From: an uncultured Rickettsiales bacterium
GTDB taxonomy: Bacteria > Pseudomonadota > Alphaproteobacteria > Rickettsiales > UBA1997
DNA: 36,950 bases
Direction: 5' to 3'
Assembly (NCBI GenBank): GCA_944392625.1
Contig: CALXXG010000086.1
Coordinates: 1 to 36,950, forward strand
Shown here: positions 1-7,442 of the stretch, one piece after another
Numbering within the stretch: position 1 is the stretch's first letter
Layout: each line of letters begins with the position of its first letter
Notes under the pieces: generated by a model
The model's database searches: none
Seen by the model: the letters and a program-made list of their open reading frames with translations, nothing else
What the model was told of the DNA's origin: nothing
Translations under genes and position numbers: made by a program

Positions 1-23
1 GAGAGTGTCTGGCAAGCGGGTGC
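1..23 (+). repeat. Left arm of 23-bp inverted repeat at tail junction
   Basis: The 23 bases at 1-23 (beginning GAGAGTGTCTGGCAAGC and ending GGGTGC) are identical to the reverse complement of 2186-2208. The match stops at base 24; on the left it may continue beyond the window. It encodes ECLASGC and is in the same codon phase as the copy in the opposite gene. It is distinctly G+C richer than its surroundings. Confidence 0.9.
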
Positions 24-878
24 GTTCAATATAATACGCCTGGAAGCTATACATTTAATCCAAGTAACTTTGGTATAAAGAATGGAGAAGAGATATTATT
101 TGAACTGTATGGAGCCGGAGGTGGAAAAGGGCATGATAACACAGAAGGATCTAGTTGGCGCAGCTGGGGTGGTTTTTCATCTGGAATATTGGAAAATGAT
201 ACTTCATATATATTTATAAAGGTTGGTGGTGCTGGTGGTGATGGTGGTTCCAATAGCTATGGCTCTCCTGGATTTAATGGTGGTGGTGATGGCGGCTATG
301 GTGGCGATGGTAAGACTGCTGCAAATGCAGGGGGAGGAGGAGGCGCTACAGATATAAGAAAGGGTGAGGATAAAATAGAAAATAGAATTTTAGTCGCTGG
401 TGGCGGTGGAGGAGGTTGCGCTCATATAAGTGAAGGTGGAAATGGTGGTGGTGCAAATCAAAATGGAATCAATGGAAGCAGTGGAATAGGAAAACATTAT
501 GGACTTGGTGGAACTTTAACAGAAGCTGGAAAAATGGTTGCAGGTACATGCCAGAGAAGTTCAAATCATAATGTAAGATGTGATGGAGCAGGTTTTCAGG
601 GTGGAAATGGAGATGATGATTCTAGAAATACTGGCGGAGGCGGAGGTGGTGGATATTATGGTGGAGGTGGAGGAGATGACAGTTCAGATAATGAAAAATG
701 CGGAAGTGGAGGTGGAGGTAGCGGATATGCTGATACTTCTATCATGAACAGTATAGTTGGAAAAACATGCCAGAATGAAGCAGAATCGTATTGTGAAGGA
801 TTATCAAATGGTGATGGTAGCGCTATTGTAAAATGGGGAACTTGTTTAAATAAAAATTGTACTTGCGCAAAACAATAG
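3..878 (+). CDS. Gly-rich C-terminal part of a surface-type protein (5' end outside window)
   Basis: The reading frame is open from the first bases of the window (frame starting at base 3) to the TAG at 876-878, so only the C-terminal ~291 residues are visible. The first residues, ECLASGC, are identical to residues 638-644 of the convergent gene at 1202-4117 and lie in a 23-bp inverted repeat. After them comes a short beta-rich stretch, then a long Gly-rich domain with runs such as GGGGGGGYYGGGGG and a late GGGGSGYAD. That pattern resembles the bacterial Gly_rich (ALK/LTK-type) domain. The protein ends in a Cys-containing tail (WGTCLNKNCTC). An internal ATG at 189 exists but lies mid-domain and is not a credible start. 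The function is unknown; an extracellular or surface role is inferred from Cys and Gly content. It may be the alternative tail of the minus-strand gene rather than an independent gene. Confidence 0.75.
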   Translation, partial: ECLASGCVQYNTPGSYTFNPSNFGIKNGEEILFELYGAGGGKGHDNTEGSSWRSWGGFSSGILENDTSYIFIKVGGAGGDGGSNSYGSPGFNGGGDGGYGGDGKTAANAGGGGGATDIRKGEDKIENRILVAGGGGGGCAHISEGGNGGGANQNGINGSSGIGKHYGLGGTLTEAGKMVAGTCQRSSNHNVRCDGAGFQGGNGDDDSRNTGGGGGGGYYGGGGGDDSSDNEKCGSGGGGSGYADTSIMNSIVGKTCQNEAESYCEGLSNGDGSAIVKWGTCLNKNCTCAKQ

Positions 879-890
879 TAAAATAATAAT

Positions 891-930
891 AAAATAGTTG
901 TACAATTTAATAGCAACTATTTTATTTTTT
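891..930 (+). terminator. Rho-independent terminator of the Gly-rich gene
   Basis: A 10-bp stem (AAAATAGTTG at 891-900 pairing with CAACTATTTT at 914-923) is followed by a T-rich tract at 925-930, directly after the TAG at 876-878. Confidence 0.75.
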
Positions 931-1147
931 ACAGTCTTAAAATATATTAAAAGTAAATATTAAAATAACTTAAATTTCTTATAAAAATATAATAAAATAT
1001 AATATAAATAAGTTTTACATAACAAATATTAAATGTTTTTAGCATCTACAAAGCAAAGCTTTTTCAATACTATAAGTGAAGTTTATAATTTAATATTGAG
1101 ACAATTTAGATAATTTAAAATATAAATTGTAAAAATATTTTAAAAAT
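931..1147. other. AT-rich spacer between convergent genes, nothing recognised
   Basis: This is the middle of the 323-bp gene-free stretch between the two convergent Gly-rich genes. It is extremely AT-rich. I see no ORF, RNA gene, promoter pair or repeat in it beyond the two flanking terminators. Confidence 0.6.
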
Positions 1148-1181
1148 AAAAGCCTTCTTATAAGTATATAACAAGGCTTTT
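1148..1181 (-). terminator. Terminator of the minus-strand Cys/Gly-rich gene
   Basis: The stem AAAAGCCTT (1148-1156) pairs with AAGGCTTTT (1173-1181). On the minus strand it lies 20 bases after the stop codon and is followed by a TTTATTTTT tract. A T-run on the plus side makes it potentially bidirectional. Confidence 0.7.
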
Positions 1182-1201
1182 TTGATTTGTATATATAAAC
1201 T

Positions 1202-4117
1202 TTAATTTAAAGTAAATGTTTCTCCTTCCTGTGCATATACAGTTCCGCCTCCAGGACTATTACACTGTTTTGTTTTACCATATGCGGAGTCTCCGCATAA
1301 ATTATTATCGCAAGTGTATGTACTACCCTTTTTTAAATAAACTCTACAGTAGTCACCACCGCTTCCATAATCTACTGCAACTAAGTTATCTGGTAATTCT
1401 CCAATGACTATATTTTGTTCTACTGAACAATTATATGACATTATTTTTTGAACTGTTAGTATAAAGCTTTTGTGTTCATCACACAATGTGTTTGTACCCC
1501 AACATATAATTGTATTAATAGAACTATTGGTAGGAGCAAGTTTATAAAGTCCCATAGGAATAAAATTAGTATCAGCAAAAGATGTACCGGCTTCTCCCCC
1601 ATAACCTCCTGTACCATTACCACACGTTCCACCAGTTGGTCCATGATTTCCTGCGCTTCCTCCATTGTTTGGAGAACATCCACCTCCACCTCCTCCACCA
1701 CTTCCACCACAAACTCTCACTCCACTTAGTGCTTCTCCATTACCACCACCTTGAATATTACATTGTGAATTTATAATTGTGTTTGAAGGTTTTCCAACAT
1801 GTCCTATAGTACCGTGATCAGTAGAACAATTTGAACCACTTCCACCTCCTCCACCTCCTCCACCTCCGGCAACTACAATATAATTTTTATTAGTAGAATC
1901 ATAAGCGGCATATCCATCACCACCGTTTCCTCCAGCGCCACCGTCTCCTCTAACTTCAATGCCATCACAAGCACTTCCGCCATTTCCACCAGGTATTCTT
2001 ATTATATTTATATTATAAAGATTTTTATTATAGTTTCCAGTAATGTTTATACCACTTCCACCAGTTGCACCATAAGCCTTGTCTTCTCCCCCTTTTAATC
2101 CATCATTACCGGAGTTAGATATTATATTAATTTTTACATTCTTCAAAGGCGATGTTGAATATATACTTCCAATATTCCCCACCCAGCACCCGCTTGCCAG
2201 ACACTCTCCCCCACTAGTCCATTGTCCATTTCTGCATATAGCATTAAATTCACCGGCTGTGCCGTTATTTTTCATCATGTCATATCCGGACTTGCACGCG
2301 GTTACTGTGAATCCATAATTGTTGGCAAAGTATTGTTTGTTTTCTAAAGTAACATAGTCTGTGCCATCCGCTGTTTTTATGATAGTGTGGCCATTGCCTG
2401 CATCTTGAGGTGCTATCTCATTGCCGCTGCTGTTAACTACTTTGCTTATTGTGTCTTTAGTTACGTTCATGCCAACTTGATTTAATTCGTCTATGTTGCA
2501 TGTTTGAATACATTGTAATTCTTTAACTTTCCATTGATATTTTTGTTTTGTATTATCATATTCACATTCAGCATAACCATTTGAATTTATATTGGAAGAT
2601 ACGTTGTAATAGCCTGTTTTGCAAGTGAGATTGACTTTTGTGCCTACAGAGTACACTCCTCCACCAAAACTTGAGTTGCTGCTGTAGCAAGAACTGTATT
2701 GGCCGTTTTCTAAGAATATTTTCTGACATTCTGTTTTATTGGCTATTAGGTCTGTAGGTGCAGCACTGCTATCCAGTGGATTGTTGCTGCTGTCAACAAT
2801 TGAATAGTTGCTTAATATTTTGTCTAAGTCGCTTCTTGTACAAGCCTGAGGAACGCATTGCCCGTATCTTGTCCAAGAATTTGTTTCTAATACCATGGCA
2901 TCAGGGTTGTTGGACATTTTGTTGCCCTGTAGTGCTGCTTTGTCTAGATATTTGATTTTGAAGTCATTGGAAGATGTGGCTGCTTCGCCTTCTTTTTGTA
3001 CATCTACATCACATACATAGAGTAGTTTGCCGTTGTCAGAAAATCCATATTCTGATGTTCTAGTAGCTGATACGTCTAACTCTCCGTTGGATGTTATGCA
3101 GCTTTTGCCGTTTTTGTTTTCACCGGAACAGAAATCGTAGCCTGTAGGACAAGCTATTTCTTGTTTGTAGTCAACATAGGTATTTCCTAAACCAGGTACG
3201 TTAGGGTTTGTGTTTTCTCCTGGAAGCTGTATGTTGCCGTTATAGCCGGAAGATTTTATGTAGTATACTTTATCTGTGTTTATGTGACTGCCTAAGTTTT
3301 TGTTGTCTTCAATTAGTATGTTTAATACTTCGTCTTTTGATAAAGCGCTGCAAGTTCTTAATTTGCAGGTTGAAACTATGTTTTCCCACTCACCTTTGTC
3401 TAAGTTGCAATTGGCAGTGATTTGTCCAACAGATGAAATAATATCTCCAGTTATAGGATCGCTTGTTTCAGATACCTCAAAGAATTCACGTTTGCATTGT
3501 GATAATGCCGTTGTGTCAGGAGGTGTTGTGGAGTTGTTTATAGATTCAGCTGAAAGATTCTTTGTAGCTAGCTGTTCTGCGGCATTATATAATAATTCTT
3601 TAGTTTCTTCAACTCCGTTGTTGTTGGTAGTTGTTGTTTGGAACTTGCCAGTTGTACTTAAACCGCCTATTTCTAATAGAGTCTTTGTATTTATGTCTTT
3701 AGCTACGCAGGTTTTAAATTCTACGCAAGGGTTATAGATAGGACCCCATGTGCCGTCCTGATTGCAGACTCTGAAAGGTCTGTTTATAATGCTGTCTCCA
3801 TATATTTTGCCATAATAATTATATATCTCTTTTATGATTTCGTCTTGTGTTTTACCTTCGTTTTTTAATTTTGATATCATTTTAGATATTTCAGTTTCTA
3901 TTCCGTAGTTATCATATATTTTTTCTTCAAATATACTATTAGTATCATCACTAGTAACAAAATTTTTAACAAATTGAATATCATGACTTGATGTGTCACA
4001 AGTACCAAATACTATTGTACCACCAGTTGAACGACCCCACATAGCACCACCTGTATATTTGTCACCAATCTGAACCTCAGCACTTTCACCTTTTCTTGAA
4101 GGATCATCTGTAGGCAA
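1202..4117 (-). CDS. Large Cys-rich protein with CCP/sushi-like modules and a Gly-rich tail
   Basis: Unrecognised 971-codon protein. Residues ~100-640 carry repeated Cys modules of the form C..GY......C..G.W.....C (for example ACKSGYD ... CRNGQW ... CLASGC), reminiscent of CCP/sushi modules. From residue ~645 a different, Gly-rich tail follows (AGGGGGGGGGSG, GGSGGGGGGGC), ending with more Cys pairs. The boundary coincides with the 23-bp inverted repeat shared with the plus-strand gene at 3-878. The first usable start codon is a TTG at 4117. The frame stays open ~43 codons further upstream to the stop codon region of the symporter gene, without any ATG, and no signal peptide is visible. The gene may therefore be 5'-truncated or a silent copy. 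A surface role is inferred, not shown. Confidence 0.65.
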   Translation of the reverse strand: MPTDDPSRKGESAEVQIGDKYTGGAMWGRSTGGTIVFGTCDTSSHDIQFVKNFVTSDDTNSIFEEKIYDNYGIETEISKMISKLKNEGKTQDEIIKEIYNYYGKIYGDSIINRPFRVCNQDGTWGPIYNPCVEFKTCVAKDINTKTLLEIGGLSTTGKFQTTTTNNNGVEETKELLYNAAEQLATKNLSAESINNSTTPPDTTALSQCKREFFEVSETSDPITGDIISSVGQITANCNLDKGEWENIVSTCKLRTCSALSKDEVLNILIEDNKNLGSHINTDKVYYIKSSGYNGNIQLPGENTNPNVPGLGNTYVDYKQEIACPTGYDFCSGENKNGKSCITSNGELDVSATRTSEYGFSDNGKLLYVCDVDVQKEGEAATSSNDFKIKYLDKAALQGNKMSNNPDAMVLETNSWTRYGQCVPQACTRSDLDKILSNYSIVDSSNNPLDSSAAPTDLIANKTECQKIFLENGQYSSCYSSNSSFGGGVYSVGTKVNLTCKTGYYNVSSNINSNGYAECEYDNTKQKYQWKVKELQCIQTCNIDELNQVGMNVTKDTISKVVNSSGNEIAPQDAGNGHTIIKTADGTDYVTLENKQYFANNYGFTVTACKSGYDMMKNNGTAGEFNAICRNGQWTSGGECLASGCWVGNIGSIYSTSPLKNVKINIISNSGNDGLKGGEDKAYGATGGSGINITGNYNKNLYNINIIRIPGGNGGSACDGIEVRGDGGAGGNGGDGYAAYDSTNKNYIVVAGGGGGGGGGSGSNCSTDHGTIGHVGKPSNTIINSQCNIQGGGNGEALSGVRVCGGSGGGGGGGCSPNNGGSAGNHGPTGGTCGNGTGGYGGEAGTSFADTNFIPMGLYKLAPTNSSINTIICWGTNTLCDEHKSFILTVQKIMSYNCSVEQNIVIGELPDNLVAVDYGSGGDYCRVYLKKGSTYTCDNNLCGDSAYGKTKQCNSPGGGTVYAQEGETFTLN
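2186..2208 (-). repeat. Right arm of 23-bp inverted repeat at tail junction
   Basis: This is the reverse complement of bases 1-23, a perfect 23-bp match. It encodes ECLASGC (residues 638-644) on the minus strand, immediately before the Gly-rich tail. Inversion between the two arms would join the N-terminal part of this gene in frame to the other tail. Confidence 0.9.
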
Positions 4118-4171
4118 ATAAGATGGATTGTAGCATATTGAGGAGTATTTTTGAAGGTATAAACTATTGCT

Positions 4172-4230
4172 CCCATTTTTACGTTCAAGGATAAAGTTTT
4201 TTGACTTTATACTTGAACAATAAGAATGGG
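4172..4230. repeat. Long imperfect palindrome upstream of the Cys-rich gene
   Basis: Arm 4172-4196 pairs with arm 4205-4230 over about 25 bp. Core matches are CCCATT/AATGGG, GTTCAAG/CTTGAAC and ATAAAG/CTTTAT, with an 8-base loop TTTTTTGA. It sits directly after the symporter stop codon (minus strand) and before the TTG start at 4117. No T-tract follows on either strand, so it is not a textbook terminator. It could be a bidirectional terminator variant, a repeat element or a recombination boundary. Confidence 0.6.
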
Positions 4231-4242
4231 GGCGTATTTGAT

Positions 4243-5658
4243 TTAGTTGTTTGCTTTAACTTTCTGTGATTCTATCTTATCAAATTTGCCTTCCTTTAAT
4301 TCTTTTATGTAGGTTTCTAATTTCTTTTTAACAACGCCTGCGAGCATATATACGCCGATTAGGTTTGGGATGGAAATGCTTAGAAAAAATACATCAGATA
4401 TGTCAACAACGGTTTTTAAGTCTAAAAATCCTGCTGGAAATAAAAATAATACTGCTACGATATTAAATATCATTAGATACTTTCCTTTTAATAGTCCTTT
4501 CCAAACTGATTGTGCATAAAATATTGTTGCTAAACAGTTGGCGAATGCAAATATTACTATCATTATGGATAATATTATTGGAAACCATGAAGATACGGTT
4601 GCAAAAGCTCTTTTGGTCATGACTATGCCTTCAGTGTCTCCTGCATGTACTCCGGTTGAAACTATTGCTAGACCAGTTAAAAAACAGAAAAATGCCGCAC
4701 TTATCATTGGAGTTAAACAGGCTATTGATGCTTGTCTAACAGGTTCTTTTGTTTTTGCAACAGCATGGGCTATGGCGCTAGTTCCAAGTCCTCCTTCGTT
4801 TGAGTAGGCAGCTCTTTTGATGCCAGTTGCAACTACTGTGCCAATAAAACCAGCAAATGAGGCTTTAATTGTGAATGCATCTTTTATTATTTCAAGAATG
4901 GCCGATGGTATATTTTTTATGTGGAAGGCTAATATTGTGAAAATACCTATTGTGTAAATTAGGGCCATGGCTGGAACTAATTTGGAAGCTGCGTTTCCAA
5001 CGGTTTCTGTGCCGGAAGCAATAATTATAAATACACCTAAACAAAAAATAATTGTTGCAATAACGGCTAAATTTGAAAATATTTTAAAATCTGTGATTGT
5101 GACTATAGCTTGATTTACTTGAATCATTAAGCTTCCAATTGATCCAATTATAAAAAAAATACTAAAACATAATGATAATATGATGCCAAATTTTGCAAAA
5201 CCTAATTCTTGTAGGCCGTATTTTAAGTATCTAAATGGTCCGCCATTTACTTTGCCGTCAGGTTTAACTTCTCTATAGGTTTGAGCCAATACTGTCTCAG
5301 CAAAAATTGTATTCATGGCAAAAAAACCGCAAATAATTATCCATATGACAGCACCCGGTCCTCCAAGTCCAACAGCTATTGCTACACCAGATATATTGCC
5401 TAAGCCAACGGTTCCGGTTATGGATGTGAATAGAGATTGTCGTGGTGTCATTTCTCCAGGATCATCTGGAGAATAATATTTATTTTTTACAGCAACGCTA
5501 ACGCCGTGTTTAAATAATCTTACATTTGGAAAATTAAGTCTAAATGATAAATAAATACCAGCAACAAATAACCATACAACTAAAATAGGGAAACCATATA
5601 TTTCATAAAAAAATATAGAATTAAGGACTTCAGAAAGCCTTACGAAGAAATTTAACAT
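4243..5658 (-). CDS. AGCS-family sodium:alanine/glycine symporter
   Basis: Inner-membrane amino-acid carrier of the alanine or glycine:cation symporter family, which takes up small neutral amino acids with Na+. At 471 residues it has the family's normal length. The hallmark stretch GTVGLGNISGVAIAVGLGGP is present near residue 85, followed by multiple hydrophobic helices. NEGGLG near residue 290 is the other conserved family motif (usually NEAGLG). It ends in a Lys-rich cytoplasmic tail. It lies in the same direction as pyk but is separated from it by 224 bases. Substrate preference cannot be read from the sequence. Confidence 0.9.
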   Translation of the reverse strand: MLNFFVRLSEVLNSIFFYEIYGFPILVVWLFVAGIYLSFRLNFPNVRLFKHGVSVAVKNKYYSPDDPGEMTPRQSLFTSITGTVGLGNISGVAIAVGLGGPGAVIWIIICGFFAMNTIFAETVLAQTYREVKPDGKVNGGPFRYLKYGLQELGFAKFGIILSLCFSIFFIIGSIGSLMIQVNQAIVTITDFKIFSNLAVIATIIFCLGVFIIIASGTETVGNAASKLVPAMALIYTIGIFTILAFHIKNIPSAILEIIKDAFTIKASFAGFIGTVVATGIKRAAYSNEGGLGTSAIAHAVAKTKEPVRQASIACLTPMISAAFFCFLTGLAIVSTGVHAGDTEGIVMTKRAFATVSSWFPIILSIMIVIFAFANCLATIFYAQSVWKGLLKGKYLMIFNIVAVLFLFPAGFLDLKTVVDISDVFFLSISIPNLIGVYMLAGVVKKKLETYIKELKEGKFDKIESQKVKANN

Positions 5659-5835
5659 AATTATATTATTTTATTATACGAACTAATTGGTAATTTATAT
5701 TTATCAAAATAAACAGTCAAGAACAAAATTAAATTATTTTTATTTTTTTTATGATGTTTAATATTGTATATAAATTTAGAAATTGATAAAATTAATTGAT
5801 ATTTTTAAACCATTTTATTTGTTTATGGATAAAAT

Positions 5836-5865
5836 ATGGTGCTATATTTTTATATATAACACCAT
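5836..5865 (-). terminator. Terminator after pyruvate kinase gene
   Basis: The hairpin ATGGTG (5836-5841) / CACCAT (5860-5865) has additional AT pairs inside and lies 18 bases beyond the pyk stop. On the minus strand a short ATTTTAT tract follows. It is moderately convincing. Confidence 0.5.
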
Positions 5866-5882
5866 AAAGAAAAAAATAAATG

Positions 5883-7286
5883 TTAAATATCTCTAATAGT
5901 TACTAAAGGATATTCTTTTCCGTTAACTTTGTAGTAAGAAATTAATAAACATTTTTTAGTTTTGTAATCTTCAAATGATTTAACAGCATTTAAAGCTTCT
6001 TCTATTGTTGCCTCATAATCATTATCATTAAATTTTATCATCATTGGAACTACACCCCAAGATAATGATAATTTGTTGCGAACAAGTTCGTTGTCAGTTA
6101 TAGCAAAAATAGGATATTCTGGCCTTTCATTTGAAATAATATCTGCCATTCTTCCTGATTTTGTTAAAACAACAATGGAATCAATGCCAATTGTTGTGTT
6201 TAAAGCTAACATTGAAGAAATAACTAATTGTTCTTTTATAAAATCGTCACTATCAATATCTTCTTTGCTAAACATTGAAGGGTCGGCTATAAATTCCTCT
6301 TCTGCTGATTCTATAATTTCGGCCATTGTTTCTACTGTATTAACTGGATCAATACTTCTGGCTGTTTCTTCAGATGTCATTGTTGCACTTGTTCTTTGAT
6401 ATACAGCGTTTGCAACATCAGAAACTTCAGCTCTTGTTGGTTTAATGTTGTTTTGCATTGAGCCTAGCATCTGAGTTGCAACAATAACTGGTTTTGCATA
6501 TTCTCTACATAATTCAATTATTGCTCTTTGTACTTGAGGAACTTTTGCAAACGGGAATTCATCAGATAAGTCACCTCTTGCTACCATAACAGCATCAGAA
6601 GCTTGAACTATTTCTTCAAGATTGTCAACAGCTTCTGCGTTTTCAATTTTTGATATTATTCCAGGAACATGTCCCTTTTTTTTACAATATTCTCTTAATT
6701 CTTCAATGTCTTTTGCTGATCTGCAGAAAGAAAGAGCTATAAAATCAACTTTTTTTTCAAGACCAAAATCTATATCATTCCAATCTGCTTCTGTTAATGT
6801 TGGTAAGGAAACATGTCTTCCCATTAAATTTATGTGTCTTCTTGAATCTATTTTACCTTTTCCTTTGATAACTTCACAAAATATATCATGTCCTTGAATT
6901 TTTGTAATTTTGGCTTTCATTACACTATCAAAAAGCAAGATGTTGCCTTCTTCTACATCGTTTATAAATTCAGGATAGCTTACAGAAATTTTGCCTGTAT
7001 CTTCATAAACGCCTTTATCTATAGTTAAAGTAAATTTATCACCAACATTTACTTCAAAAGGATTTTTCACTTCGCCAGTTCTTACTTCTGGCCCTTTTGT
7101 ATCAAGCATAATAGCACCAGGCAAACCTAATCTTCTGATATTATCCATTTTAGCGCCGTGTTCTTCATGATCACCATGAGAGAAATTCATCCTATAAACA
7201 TTAACACCTGCTTGTGATAACTGTTTTAATATTTCCGGATCCTGTGATTTTGGACCAATTGTTGAAACAATTTTTGTTCTTTTCAT
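5883..7286 (-). CDS. pyk: Pyruvate kinase
   Basis: Cytosolic glycolytic enzyme converting phosphoenolpyruvate and ADP to pyruvate and ATP. The 467-residue length is typical. Visible motifs are KIVSTIGP at residues 5-12, NFSHG (34-38), LDTKGPEVRTG (61-71), the catalytic Lys/Glu in SKIENAEAV (K213, E215), MVARGDL (234-240) and ATQML (270-274). Two normally conserved spots deviate: ARGDLG is ARGDLS, and the usual TDAVMLSGETA reads TSATMTSEETA (299-309). The catalytic Lys, Asp and Thr are retained, so activity is likely, perhaps with altered regulation. The start ATG at 7286 gives the family's normal N-terminus. Confidence 0.95.
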   Translation of the reverse strand: MKRTKIVSTIGPKSQDPEILKQLSQAGVNVYRMNFSHGDHEEHGAKMDNIRRLGLPGAIMLDTKGPEVRTGEVKNPFEVNVGDKFTLTIDKGVYEDTGKISVSYPEFINDVEEGNILLFDSVMKAKITKIQGHDIFCEVIKGKGKIDSRRHINLMGRHVSLPTLTEADWNDIDFGLEKKVDFIALSFCRSAKDIEELREYCKKKGHVPGIISKIENAEAVDNLEEIVQASDAVMVARGDLSDEFPFAKVPQVQRAIIELCREYAKPVIVATQMLGSMQNNIKPTRAEVSDVANAVYQRTSATMTSEETARSIDPVNTVETMAEIIESAEEEFIADPSMFSKEDIDSDDFIKEQLVISSMLALNTTIGIDSIVVLTKSGRMADIISNERPEYPIFAITDNELVRNKLSLSWGVVPMMIKFNDNDYEATIEEALNAVKSFEDYKTKKCLLISYYKVNGKEYPLVTIRDI

Positions 7287-7387
7287 TTGATTTACTTTTG
7301 TTGTTTTGTAATAATAAACACATATTAAAAAAATTTTTTTATATTTCTAGACTTTTCTAAGAAACTATAAAATATTTTGTAATTTTA

Positions 7388-7416
7388 TTGACTTTAAACT
7401 ATAATAAGTTTATACT
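7388..7416 (+). promoter_or_regulatory. Sigma-70-type promoter for the 7443 gene
   Basis: TTGACT (7388-7393) and TATACT (7411-7416) are separated by exactly 17 bases, 26 bases before the ATG at 7443. This is one of the clearest promoters in the window. Confidence 0.65.
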
Positions 7417-7442
7417 TATATAAATTAAACTAAATAAAAAAT

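Noticed and set aside
1472..1776. Plus-strand Ser/Thr/His-rich ORFs opposite the Gly-rich tail
   Set aside because: Antisense readings of Gly codons produce such low-complexity sequence; not genes.
3300..3737. Plus-strand ORF of 145 codons antisense to the Cys-rich gene
   Set aside because: A shadow of the real gene in the opposite frame; no domain, no ribosome-binding site.
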